Assembly (NCBI GenBank): GCA_038496445.1
Contig: JALMLS010000322.1
Span: 930,001 to 994,000 of the forward strand
Length of the DNA: 64,000 bases
Origin: Trichosphaerium sp. ATCC 40318
Lineage: Eukaryota; Discosea; Flabellinia; Trichosidae
Direction: 5' to 3'
In this document: positions 35,738-47,279 of the stretch, in pieces
How the letters are laid out: the number at the start of each line of letters is the position of its first letter
Position numbering within the stretch: the first letter of the stretch is position 1
The notes under the pieces: generated by a model
Databases searched by the model: none
What the model saw: the letters and a program-made list of their open reading frames with translations, nothing else
Told to the model about the DNA's origin: nothing
Translations under genes and position numbers: made by a program

Positions 35738-37093
35738 AGAAAATTGTGAAACAATTATGTTGTAACCCAGGTAGCAACTAATTGACCATATTAGGCGTCT
35801 AAATTTGTACAATAAATAGAAATACTGCAGAATTTCGTCTACGCTCCCTGTTTCAAGTACAAAGAAAAGTAAGTTTATTACATCTTTTTACTTTTCACAG
35901 CTCATGTCCAATATCTCTAATCAAAGGTAACGAAATGCAAAGTCTCCTTTAGTTGGAGACTGGGCGCATAAGTTTCGTAATAATTAGCCGTCAAGGACAG
36001 TTTTACAAATACCCTTACAAAGACAGTTGTGCCCAAGCACATATAAATTTTAAGAACAAGGGATTCATTGAATAATGGTTTTTGCCTATCTAAGTCTAAA
36101 CTTCATCAAAGTCGAAGTCAGCTACTTGTCTACCGTTTCAGTCGCAAACGCTCACAATGGTACTGTAGAATAACTACCAAGTACTTAAACATTTCATTTA
36201 GAACTATACCGTCAAACTTTGTTTGGGATTTGCATTCGTCTCAGCAATTCTGTTATACTTTACCACAAGTGGCCATAAAACAGTACGCAACAAAGATTAA
36301 GAATCAGAATAATCTCTTTCGAAACACCTAAAACCCTATTTGGTGTATATACATCGCTATGCATAGACAAACCCAAGGCAATTAGCTGGCAGGTTTTTTC
36401 TCTCAGAGCGATTTTTTTTTTTGAACTTTTGTAGACGAAGCGCTACTACTACAATAGCGCTTGCGTTTAATTCCTCAACAAAAGAATGCTTGTTTTTCGC
36501 ATTTACGGGAGCAATGGCTACCGAGTAGCCAGCTAATTCCAACTCTATGCTGAACTACGTGAGAATGTTCGGGTAGCCTAAAAAGTAAATTGAAGGCTAA
36601 AAGGGTTATTTACTTGCCATTTTGCTGTTTTTCAGAGCGTTGAGTAGAGCTCTAAGAAACGGCTTACCAGTTGTTCCAACCGAAAAAATAAGCCCTCGCT
36701 GAGCTTTGGGAACTTGCACATATCTACTAGCTTTAGACTGACACGATTTGAGGGGTAACGGTCGGGGCTAAGCAGTCTACAAAAATCTGTAGCCAGTTAA
36801 CCAACAACTACAAATTAACAAATTCTGTAGTCGGCTAACCGTTTGTTGTACCATGGCACCACATGCTTTTTAAGTCCTACATGCTGTCAATTACTTTGAA
36901 ATTCGTTTGTGTTCTATACATAGGTCCAAAGCCTTGTATCAAGCTACAAATACAACAATGGTTTGAGTTTTCTTCCCGAATTTTCCTTAGCCTGCAAAAA
37001 CTTAACGGCTATAGCCGTTAGCGACCACCCTTAAAAACATGGATTAACATCAATCTTTTTTATCTACAATCCGGCTCAACTCCTACAAAATAT
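35738..37093. other. long intergenic stretch upstream of methyltransferase copy 3
   Basis: No gene is recognised. There is a small hairpin near 36438-36460 (AGCGCT...AGCGCT) and a partial direct repeat near 36786 and 36826 (CTGTAG-C-GGCTAACC-like). Any membrane-anchor exon of methyltransferase copy 3 should lie here, but I could not find one. Confidence 0.4.
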
Positions 37094-38236
37094 TTGCTTA
37101 CTCTGTGGAAGGCACCTTCGTACATTCCAAAAGTTGGCGGAGACGAAGATGAAGATATTGAAGTTGATTCCACCCTACTTGATTCTCTTAAAATCGAACT
37201 AGAAGAATCTAAAAACAAGAACACAAAACTGCAGCGAGATATTGATTCTCTTTCAAAAATCGGTTCCAAGAAGTGCACTCGAAAGAGCACTTTTAATTGC
37301 ATGAAAAATCTATACGCATACGAAAACCCCGTTCTAGACTATGTGGTATGTATTTATCAACCTTGTAACAATGATATAATTGAGTGTTGTATTTAGGACA
37401 AGAAAGATATTGTATCACGGTATGCTGTGTTACCTGATGAGATCTACAATTGGACAAAGTTGAGAGAAGAACAAGAACATCTTATTCAACATTTAAAACC
37501 ATTCGGATCAGAACCTGAGTATGACTACAAGAATAATATGGTTGGACCTCTTGATCAATGGACATTGTACACAATGACACGTTACTTCAAGGTACTCACA
37601 TCAGTGCTAGTGACGCATGAATTTACATTGTTTTGTAGCCAAAACGGATAATAGAGATTGGAAGTGGATTCTCAACACGAGTCTTACATCAAGCAATGCT
37701 TGCAAATAGAAAAGAAGGATATCAGACTGAGATCACATGTATTGAACCATTTAGAGCACATGAAATAACAGAAGAACTAAGAGGAGATATCAAAGTAATT
37801 AACAAATTAGTACAACGTACGCAGCAACTAGTAAGATTTTTACGTAATGATTCTCAAAGCGTCGATGTGAGTGTGTTTAAAGAACTAGAGCCTGGTGATT
37901 TTCTAATCATTGATAACTCTCATGTTATGCAACCATATGGAGATACGATATTGGAGTTCAATTTCATTGTTCCACTTGTACCAAAAGGTACGAGGTACAG
38001 ATAATAGCTGTTTTCTAAATGTGTTTTGTAGGTACTATTGTCCATTTCCATGATATATTTGTACCATACGACTATCCGTCAAGGTGGATGACCGAGAGTA
38101 GACAATACACTGAGCAGTACGAATACAATTAAAACAATTAAACTTGTTTGTATTAAAAACTCGTTTCTTATCATCGAATTAGGTTCATGTTTTCCTCATT
38201 CATTTATGGTAACTCTCATTTCAAGATTGCACGTTA
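37094..38236 (+). pseudogene. methyltransferase copy 3, truncated at the 3' end
   Basis: A coiled-coil, acidic linker exon (about 37094-37346, ending LYAYENPVLDYV) is followed by catalytic exons at about 37397-37590 and from 37639 onward. RIIEIGSGFSTRVL, TCIEPF and FLIIDNSHVMQPYG are intact. The position of one intron in copies 1 and 2 (after QVQ) is read through here as coding sequence (RTQQLVRFLRNDSQS). After IYGNSHFKIA the next codons reach a stop at about 38234-38236, and the last two exons found in the other copies (YRDEIRKTVKYP and MWLIKDTSFDPKVKVV) are absent. No anchor exon is found upstream. Probably a decaying copy. Confidence 0.65.
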
Positions 38237-38418
38237 AGGCACATTAGAAAGTACTTGTGGTGCTGTACATGCTTGTAAGTCAAACTCAATTGATAGTTAG
38301 AAGCGCAACTACAACAATAGAAAAACCCTGAAATCAGAAGTTGTCAATAACTTAAATTGCTTTGTACAAGATGTCTAAGAGTGGCCCTTTAATCATACAT
38401 AATTACATTGTTCAATGC

Positions 38419-39620
38419 TTAATACTCATCATCACTATCGCCTCCAAATAAATTAGAAAGCACCTCATATTCTTGTTTGTGTGTTTTTAGTACAGCTTCA
38501 GTTGCAACATCATAGAAGCTACCAACTGCCTCCATTTTATAAATATGTGATGTACTTAAATATTCGTCTATGTATATTATTCTTGATTCCTCATAACAAA
38601 CATACAAGCTATTTTTTAACGTTGTAGCAGCGGCATATGTTCCTTTTAAACTATCTATATTTTGCCCAACCGGTATTGTTATGTACTAGAGAGACTCAAA
38701 AAGTAAGACAAAACCAAAAAAGGTAATGTGAAAATTCAGAAAAAACAAAGAACTGTAACTTACCTTGTTAAAGTTGGAGTATAACTTTGATATCTTTTTC
38801 CCATCGTCATATAATACTATCACATCATCTTCAGGTGATACTATACCACCTGCAGCTTCTTCTAGGTGAAGACTCTAGTGATAAGTAAATAATACAAAAG
38901 CAGGAAGAAAAAATATAACAAAGGTGTTTTGTGAGGTATCTCATTTAGTGAAAAATACAATCTAACTTTTCATGTGGGCTCACCAGTTTGAAGGGTTTCT
39001 CTGTAAGAGTTTCAGTTGTATATATAACTTTTACAACTTTGTTTTGACACCCAATACCAACAATAACACTATTACCATGCAAGCTGTATCCAATCTCTCG
39101 TTTGTATACTTGTAATGGATTTACAATGTACTTATAACTCTGACAGCCGCGAGGCTTGACATATACTATAATGTTGCCTGTTGATTTACACATACATCCA
39201 AACTACCCAGAGTTATTAAGAATTATTTCTTCACGATGATTTCTTAGAACAAAGAGAAGAAGAAGAAAAAAAAAAAGTGTTTGTACTTTTACTTGAAATA
39301 CTATCGGACTCTTGATATAAATTTCCTCCTTCCCAGTGTCCAAGTTGATAGTATAAAAATGATTCTCAATGCGAAGCTTAATTTCAACAAACCATACACC
39401 AACTGGAAACAACATTAAATAATAATAATAAAATGAGAAAAAGTCTGAATCTCGTACTCAAATGCAAGTGGTCATCATGTAAATCATTACGTGGAAACAC
39501 GTTAGTATATGGTCTATCAAGAACTATTGTTTTAATAATACTCAATTTATCCATATCTATCACAAGTATTCTACCAATTTTGACACGTTGTTCATTGTGT
39601 TCATGAACAAGTGCATACAT
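38419..39620 (-). CDS. unidentified protein, beta-propeller-like repeats
   Basis: At least five minus-strand exons: about 39620-39462, 39405-39290, 39193-38985, 38874-38766 and 38685-38419. Each encodes beta-strand-rich sequence such as RILVIDMDKLSIIKTIVLD, FYTINLDTGKEEIYIKS, GGIVSPEDDVIVLYDDGKK and NSLYVCYEESRIIYIDEYL. The alternation of strands with turn residues and conserved Asp suggests a beta-propeller, but no family motif is decisive. The C-terminus is acidic (GGDSDDEY). The ATG at 39620 directly follows a possible acceptor (AAAATAG), so earlier exons may exist upstream, beyond the inverted-repeat element. Confidence 0.5.
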
Positions 39621-39657
39621 CTATTTTAACAGCGAGGTTAGTTATCACATGATAGAA

Positions 39658-39932
39658 CACGTGTTAATTCTGGCTCCATCATACAGCGGAGTATCCCGAC
39701 TCATAAAACTTAAACCGTCTACCTAAAACCATGGCAGCTACACAATTGAAGACAGTTTTAGATTCTCGAGACTGAATCGCCAAACCCCTTAGTGGCATCT
39801 AGGAACACATTGAATGCATTTCTAATGTTGTAGTTTGCTGTGTGTGGCGCCTACTACCAAAGTTTCAAGATGCAGTTAAAGTCATATGACTCGGGATACT
39901 CCGTTGTATGACGGAGCCAGAAATAGCACGTG
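39658..39932. repeat. 47-bp inverted-repeat element ending in CACGTG
   Basis: Arms 39658-39704 and 39886-39932 are near-perfect reverse complements. Both outer ends are CACGTG followed by TTCTGGCTCC after a few bases. The centre is about 180 nt and noncoding. The layout fits a MITE or foldback element. It lies immediately upstream of the 38419-39620 gene and may supply or disrupt its 5' region. Confidence 0.75.
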
Positions 39933-41181
39933 ATGTTATTTTGTCCATGTCTTTACCAATCCATTATGTTCAATCATTTGCTTGACACTACCACTAAATG
40001 TTATTTTATGTTTCCATTCATACTTGTTTGTAAAGTTCTACAAAAGTATTAATTCTTGGGTGATTGTTGACGTTGGCACAATCCAGAATTTAATCGAATT
40101 GGTTTTTGTGTTTCAAAATCTCAAGAGCTGAAAAGCTTGAAATACCTTCCACAAGCGCATAGAGGATACTGTCCATTCAAAATTACGTGATACAAGCCGC
40201 AATGGTAAAAAGCCAGCTAAAGTAGAAGAATAACCCGCTGATTCTCTCAAAATACGTTGAAATATCTCTGTGGGAAGGTCTGTGGCTTCATATTAAAAAT
40301 AAACACAAAAAAATGTTTTGAACGCACCTGAAATCATTAGTTGATTCATCCCGCGAAACACAAGACGCCTAAAGGTAACGCTAAGGTTATTATAACAAAA
40401 CTTATAATTTAGTAGCTTAAATGTGATAGACTGTGACTTAAGAATCAATCTATTGATTTTTGATATCTAGTTTGACCAAATTCCAACATCCTTGAAAGAC
40501 TATAGAAGCCTTCACTATGTCGTATACGGTTGTATAGTTTCCAACACCATTTTATAAGACTGTCCAAAACCAAAAGGATCACAATAGCGTTATAAAGGTT
40601 TGGAGCATATGAGAAAGTATAAACCGGAGAGTTCTTGGTGATGAGTGATATCGGCCGCTGGCAACCGAAAAAGAATATAAGAGATTCTGTCTTGTGTTGC
40701 AGCATATGCAAAGGGTTGCTGAGAATAAATGAGTAGTTGACGTTTGGCTGTCACGTTATTAGAAGACTTGGCGGAGATGGTGCAACATGTGTGATTTTTG
40801 GTTTGTATCTCATTTTGTTTAAATAGGTTGTTGATCTGTGCAAGTTCTTACTTCTAACAGCTCAAGTCTTACTATTACTGCAGATACTCCACGCAGAAGC
40901 AAATCTTAGAAACCCATTTTCGTGTGAACACGCAGAGTGCAAAAAATGTTTAGTGATACCTTAAGTTTAAAATAATTTGGCTCTCAGTAACGCAAAACTT
41001 TTGGCTGAGCATTTTATCAGCTTCTGGCGCATAGGCAAATTCTCTTCAATTTCCACCCAAAGTCCAATGATCGTACAATGCTCCTTTTTGTGACTATCTG
41101 GGTATCTACTTTGTGTTAAGCAATATTTCTGTTAACGACTTAACTTGATCAAAGTAAATCTTACAGCCACTAACGTACGCC
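39933..41181. other. intergenic, no gene supported
   Basis: Contains an 88-residue minus-strand open frame (40445-40711) with one hydrophobic segment but no convincing start context or similarity. Otherwise AT-rich spacer. Confidence 0.4.
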
Positions 41182-42878
41182 ATGGGCAAGTGGATATTAG
41201 AAAATCATTCTGGAAGAGCTTCATGTCGAAATTGTGGTAGTACTATCGGCGGAAAAAGCCTACGCATTGAAATGGGTTCAGTTAAGCTTCACATGCGTTG
41301 CTATACAGTATGTAGCTTGAAAAACAATATGTTACTAATGTTAAATTGATAGCCAAGGTCAAAAGAACAGCCTACAGAATTTGATGGATATAAAGGCCTG
41401 TCCAGCAAAGCACGAAAGAAATTTGAAGATTACATGCAAAAGCAAAACGGTAACGGGTTTTTCAAACTCAGAAGTGTTCCTAGAACTTTACTTAGGAAGA
41501 ACGTGAAAAAAAGTGTTAAAAAAATCCAATTCCTAGAATATTGAATCTCGTTATTACTACGTAACTGACATTCTTGCAAGCTAAACTTGAAGCAGATAGT
41601 ATCAAAGCGAAACAGAGGTATCAAAAAGCTGCAAGAGGCTTAAGAGCCAAGGCATGTTCGCTTTTCGAAAAACTCATAAAAAAAATATCTTATTGGCTCT
41701 TTTCTTACCGATTTAATAGCGTCGCCTTGTCAATGAAGTTACTCTACTTCCCCCTATAGAAGGTGTTACATATACTGCACCACCTGAAATACTTGATTTT
41801 GTTTTCCAGTATTGTGACGTTTCGGACGCTTATAATATCTCGTTGGTTAGTAACACATGGTATGATAGTTTGCTAAGCACTAGAGCATGGAAGTATTGGT
41901 TCACCAAGAATTTCTGTGTGGACAAAAGCGTTGATTCTTTGGACCACCTGAGTTGGAGAGACGCTTTCAAAGTATTGTGTAGTGAGGATTCTGCTATATG
42001 CGCTCATTGTGGGTCTGAAGGAAAACGAAGAGTTGTTTCTAAACTTGCTTTCTGTTCAAAATGTGAAGATTTCTTAGAAAACTGTGTTGTAACAGCGCCT
42101 AGAATAACAACCTTTGGTACGTAGAGGTCTAAGATTTCTCACCTTGATTTTGTTTTATTTACACGAGATTGTTTCTTGGCTTGTACCGTGAGTCATGCTA
42201 ACAATCTACTAGGTATTACGGAGAAAGATTGTATGTTGTACGGGAAGACCAGCTTCTCAGAGATCCCCGTTGTTTCTGATACTCTGTATGGCCCCATGAC
42301 GAGGTGGTACCAAGCTTATAAGGTTTCAGATTTGCTAGACGTTTCAAGAGAAAAAGCAAGAGATGAACTCTACGGTATAATCCATTGGAGAAAACACAAA
42401 TTGATATTATTTAGAGGCGTTTTTACAACACGAAGAGTGTGTATCACGCGCTGAAATACTATGTGAAAACATCTACTTTGATGAGTGGTTTAATACAAGA
42501 GCCAGAGGACCCGCCTCAGTAATGGTAGAAGAGTTTATGAGAACAAAACTTGGTATTGTCCCAAAAAAGAAAGTAAAGCATTTGTACAAGTGCCATTTAT
42601 GTGATAGAAAATGTAAGACACTCAAAGCTTACACAAAACATATGAATACACAAACTCATAAAAAGAAAGAAACCGTACGTATTACTGTTTTCAACTGTCA
42701 GTGCAATCGCGTATTTGTGAGTATAAAATTTACCGTGTGAACCAATGTTTTATCTTAGAGCTGGCTATATCCTGATGCCCCATCAAACGTTGATATATGG
42801 GATTATTATAGAAATATCGCTAGACAAGAAGTAGATTTCGATTATCTAACAGGATACTGTCATAAGGAGTCTACCTGA
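41182..42878 (+). CDS. zf-PARP / F-box / C2H2 zinc-finger protein
   Basis: Exon 1 41182-41307 and exon 2 from 41353. Then a short exon ending near 41650, exons about 41761-42120 and 42180-42400, an exon ending 42674, and the last exon 42759-42878. The N-terminus is a PARP-type zinc finger: SCRNCGSTIGGKSLRIEMGS followed by KLHMRCY, giving C-x2-C...H-x2-C. A basic coiled segment follows. An F-box comes next (PPEILDFVFQYCDVSDAYNI...RAWKYWF) and then a Cys-pair segment (ICAHCGSEGK...FCSKCEDF). Near the C-terminus a C2H2 finger of the dsRNA/JAZ type (YKCHLCDRKCKTLKAYTKHM...THKKK) is present. It suggests an SCF receptor that recognises damaged or nicked DNA, by domain inference. Two middle introns are uncertain; one may be GC-AG. 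Confidence 0.72.
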
Positions 42879-42961
42879 GAATGGAGAAGTCAAGCTTTTA
42901 TTCTTTTCATTCATTTACTACTTAACCACAACATTCATATCAGAGCTTAGTGTACACGTTT

Positions 42962-43813
42962 TTATATTCCAATACGCATACGTAGTAAATAAAATAAACA
43001 CTTTAATCTACGACGTAGTGCATCGGCCATAAACCATAAAGACCATTTTTCCATTGAAATGCATTTGGTACCTTTCCGACATTGAAGAACTTGCGCTGGT
43101 CTGCTGTCTGAAGCGTACTTATTCTTACATTTGACATCACCTGTTCTTAGAAATGATTCGTAGCATTTCAGCTGGCCCATAAAACCGGAATTTGGGTGAG
43201 TACGAGGTCTAGCCTGAGAGTAAAGTGAGTACAGGTTTTTTTCAAAAAACTTGTTTTTGCTTGACCTTCAATATACGTTGCAATGCTTCTGAAGCACTCA
43301 ACTTATGTTTTTTCATTAGGTACGCTGCCGTAATAGTAGTGCTTCTGGAAACTCCAGCCATACTATTACCAATGGTTAGTAGTCTTCATAACTGACACTT
43401 GAATGTTGCAACAAGAGATAGTAACTTACCAATGAATCAACACTGATTTGTTCTCGCTAACTGCCTTATCTATAAAAGCGTATGCACTATCAAACGTTTC
43501 CAAAAGGTTTTGGTAGTCCCTGTCATGAGCCAAGATGACTAACTCAAGAAATTAGAAATGAGCACAAACAACTATTTTTAAAGTTACCCATGTGGTTTTC
43601 GGTTGGTTCACTTGGTTGTAATGGCGCTACAGATACAACATACTCTATATTGTTTTCTTTGATCCCATGCGTTGATAGGGCAGCGTAGTAGCTTCCTAAG
43701 TAGATACCATCGGCAATCAGGTCTGCTTCCCATGGAAAAGGAACAAACGCATCAAATGCGATGAAACTACATAAAACAGCTACAAAACAGACAAACACAA
43801 CGTGGTAGAGCAT
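42962..43813 (-). CDS. dual-specificity phosphatase with N-terminal signal sequence
   Basis: Minus-strand exons from ATG 43813 to stop 42962. The N-terminus is a signal peptide or anchor (LYHVVFVCFVAVLCSFIAF). A DSP domain follows: ADGIYLGSYYAALS, IEYVVSVAP, and the active site assembled across a GTAAG...TAG intron as VLIHCMAGVSRSTTITAAYL, giving HC-x5-R with the catalytic Cys at the splice. LSASEALQRI and NSGFMGQLKCYE complete the family pattern. A Cys/Lys-rich tail of about 50 residues follows. The signal sequence is unusual for DSPs and would place catalysis in the lumen or outside the cell; a glycan or secretory phosphoprotein substrate is possible. Confidence 0.85.
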
Positions 43814-43924
43814 GTTTAATGTATAGTATTAACTGCCAATTGCGAAATGAGTCATAGTTTAAGTCACAACAAAAACAAGCTTAAAGTCGATCTCTTTTGT
43901 AACCAATTTATTAGCCAACAAATC

Positions 43925-44571
43925 ATGTCTTGGCAGACTTACGTAGATGTTAATATGGTACAAGCAGGTGGTTGCGTTATGGCATGCATTTTCGGTCAGA
44001 CTGGAACACTTTGGGCCCATTCTAAAGATTTCAACGTAAGGCTCTATTGTAGATGCAAAATCACGTGATAAAACGTGTTTGTTAATAAATCACGTGATTT
44101 ATCATTTTACGCGTCTAACGGTTCTCAAACATAGCCTGGAGATGTAGGAAAGACGCTAGTAGCGGGGTTTGCTGAGCCGCAAACAATTCGTACAAATGGC
44201 GTTAGGATTGGTCCACACCAGTTCTTAGTCATTAGAGCTGATGATAGATCAATATACGGCAAGCGGGTACGTTTTTATTATCGATCCCTATTTTAGCTTG
44301 ATAAAAAAAAACCGTGCGCATGTAGAGAGAAAAAGGCATGTCTCGAAGAGAACACCAAAGAGCGTTGTTTGATAACGAAGTTTATGATGCTTGAATTTTT
44401 TTATTTGTTTAAGGTTTCGTTGATTTGATGTTTTAGGCAAAGTCAGGGTTTGTTGCTGTAAAGACAAAGTCAGCTATTCTTTTAGGGGTATTTGATGAGA
44501 CTATAGCACCCGGAGAATCTGTAAAAATAATAGAGGGTGTTGCAGAGTACTTGATAAATGCCAATTCATAA
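43925..44571 (+). CDS. profilin
   Basis: Three exons (43925-44035, 44135-44266, 44437-44571), 125 residues, the usual profilin length. It starts MSWQTYVD, the classic N-terminus of the poly-Pro binding face, and continues GGCVMACIFGQTGTLWAHS. The middle reads GPHQFLVIRADDRSIYGKR, and the C-terminal helix begins AEYLIN. Profilin binds actin monomers, poly-proline ligands and phosphoinositides. CACGTG occurs twice within its first intron. Confidence 0.95.
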
Positions 44572-44791
44572 CATAATAAAAAAACACCATTTACAACGAA
44601 ATAGTTTACTCGCTTCTTATTAGTGCCCGGAGCTCATTTTCAAAAAATTGTGTACCAAATATGTACCACAGTTGTTTCATCCAGTAACAAAGTACCGAGC
44701 AGACTATCGTGGCTAACAACTCTGAGCACTATTACTTTATAAGCGCCGCTAATACTGAGTACAATATCATTCGGCTCTCGCCATACTCAAA

Positions 44792-45459
44792 ATGATTCGA
44801 TACAACAAAAACTACTTTTTGTACAACTGTAACTGATCCAGATACAACCATATGGCAACTGATAGTCTTTGATATTTCTTTACAAGAGATGGTTCACAGT
44901 GTCTGTATCATTCACTTGTTCTAAAGGAGAGCCTATACCGCGATATAGCGTACGACGTGGAGTTCTGGAAACCTAATGAAGCAATAATACTGTACCATTC
45001 TAAACAAGTACAACGAGCTCTATCTAAGCAGGTCCACGGATACAAGATACCTTCGACCATATGCTATAGCATACATACAAAGCTACAGAAATACTGCAAA
45101 TACAAAGCTGAGGTTACCGTGTGTACACCAATAAATCCATCCTTTGAAATGGATCTTCGATGTTGTCATTAAGCTAGAAGATCAACGCACCTGTATCTAT
45201 GCGTTTTGGTGTATTGTTGAAATCGCAGAACTGATAAAAGTGGTGACTAGGTAGATTATTTCTTTGCCCAAATCTGAGGAGTTTGCAATGCGTCAAACCA
45301 ACTGAAGGTGGAATGTCCCTATTCCCTGTAACAATATCAGGCGGCACAGAACGAGACACTGACCTTGTAAAAAGACTGGGGTATTGCGCAAATGAACGAA
45401 GAAGAGCTCTTCAAGAAAGTCAGAAATACAGAATAGAGGACAGTGATTACTGCTATTGA
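44792..45459 (+). CDS. small spliced orphan gene
   Basis: Exons 44792-44820, 44887-45112, 45174-45250 and about 45282-45459 join in frame to about 169 residues. AATAAA starts at about 45465. The sequence is mixed alpha/beta, with DGSQCLYHSLVLKES near the start, a Lys/Tyr-rich middle and a charged Arg/Glu C-terminus. There is no signal peptide or membrane helix. Family not recognised. The second donor (GAG|GTTACC) departs from the GTACG/GTAAG habit of this genome, so that junction is the weakest. Confidence 0.45.
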
Positions 45460-45776
45460 GCATCAATAAATACAATTAATACTTAGTTCTGTGCTTTTTA
45501 CAATGTTACCATACTTTGGGTGTACTTATATTGCAACAACTTCTTTTTGCAAAAAGTTGTTTTCTTGATTTTTATTCTTCAGGTTTCAAACCAGTTCATT
45601 TTGTTTCGATACTTACAATTGCTAACAGAAGGATTTCAGGTAAATCAAATCGTCCCTTCTCCGTTTTAATTTTTTTTTTAATTATACACGGCACTCTACT
45701 TTACAATACTGTACAAAAAAAATCATCTTCTTTTTAAATTTCTTTTCTTTCGTTTCTCTTCATCATCCATGTGATA

Positions 45777-47279
45777 TCACTTCCTGTTTTGACTTTGAAC
45801 AGGCGTTATCTTGACAATTAAAACAGAAACATTATCTGTAGATTCCTTGTCATCTATAGCATACTTGACGAGTTCTTTACATATAGACTTAATGCTCTGT
45901 CCATTATTAATCCTTCTACTGACATACTTCGCAACAAGGGCATTATTCATAACGTCCCATAGGCCATCACAAGCAAGTACTATTGTATCAATATCTGATA
46001 GATTAAACTCCTAAAAAAAAACAATAAGAAAAGAAATCAGGACTCTCCAAAAAAAAAAAAGCGTGTTCGGAGAAATAGTACAAAAATAGAACAAAATTTC
46101 TTTTTTGGATTGTTTTGTGGATAAACTTGGTTTTTTAAATCGAGATCAGTTTCGGTTTTTTTTATGGTTTTTTTTTTTGTTTCACGTGCCATTACGTCAG
46201 CTTCATTGGATACATATAAAGGCTCTAATGTATCATTGTTTTTAAAATGAAGATCACCAAGAGTTCTACTTATAGCGAGCTTTCCTTGTACTCTATTATA
46301 CTTTACAAACCCTCCAACAGACTCAATCCTAAAAAAAATAAAATTAACAAAAAAACCAACGAAAAAAACCACTAACCACGTGGTTGGGTCTCTGATAACA
46401 CGTGGAATACAAAAAAAAAAAGAATGAACGATTAAAAAAAACTAAAATAGAGCTCTAGCCGGTCTAACGAATAAACAAGGAATGTTTTGTTTTTTGAGGT
46501 CAGTTTTGTGAGCTTGAAGCTTTTTTTTTATGAAATTTAATTCTTACCTTTTACGTTCTTTAGGGTCCTGTGGTTTATGATCTTCAGAAGCAGCGATAAC
46601 TTGACCATCTTTAAGTAGAATAACCCTTGAATCACCACAATTTGCAGTATATAACTTATCTTTCTGTAATAATGCTGTAATAGCCGTAGTACCATCCATC
46701 CACTTTCGTCGTTTCTGAAAAACACATTAGTAAACGAATAAAAGCCCAAAAAACATTAAAAATAGGAAAACACTGAAAAACAGAAAAATGCGTTTTTCTT
46801 ACAGCTATGGCCAGAAATTGTTTATCTATTGATGTAAACGTCTCTTTAATAGCCTCTTTAGTATCCTTGCGTATTCTTGGGTGTTCTAAAGACAAAGTAA
46901 ACGGACGTAACAATAAATAAATTGAATTTCTATTTTATTACAATAAACGTTTGTAAAATAAAATAACATACCTATCAGCTCTTTTGGTAAATGCGTTGCC
47001 ATATATTTCGACGCTTTTGGGCCATAATGACCGTCAAATACCCCAAAAAAAGCTAATCACCATGTTAGGCCTCCGTCAGCATAGTTTGTAGCCAGTACCT
47101 TGGTCCCCGCTCGCTGATACCTTCATTGCGCTAGAATCCTCCATTGACTCCCGGATACCCTGTAACGAGCTTTCTGCAGCGTCTAGGACGTATTTACCAT
47201 CATATTCAGCGTTCAGTTTCGACTTTGAGGCTCCTGTTTCTCATTAATAACTTCTAAACGTGATTATTAACATACCCAT
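45777..47279 (-). CDS. PP2C-family protein phosphatase, N-myristoylated
   Basis: Minus-strand gene ending at TGA 45777. Exon 1 is only 4 nt (47279-47276, ATGG). An intron starting GTATG leads to exon 2 at 47233, giving the N-terminus MGASKSK, a myristoylation motif. Later exons carry GIRESMEDSSAMK, FFGVFDGHYG, a KRRKWMDGTTAI stretch, NCGDSRVILL, KLAISRTLGDLHFK, LACDGLWDVM and STDNVSVLIV. These are the PP2C motifs in order, including the metal-binding Asp residues. It is a Mn/Mg-dependent Ser/Thr phosphatase likely attached to membranes. Exons near 46885, 46715-46549 and 46330 are separated by short T-rich introns. Confidence 0.93.

Noticed and set aside
36068-36331. 87-residue plus-strand open frame
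   Set aside because: Basic, compositionally random translation with no splice partner or family resemblance.
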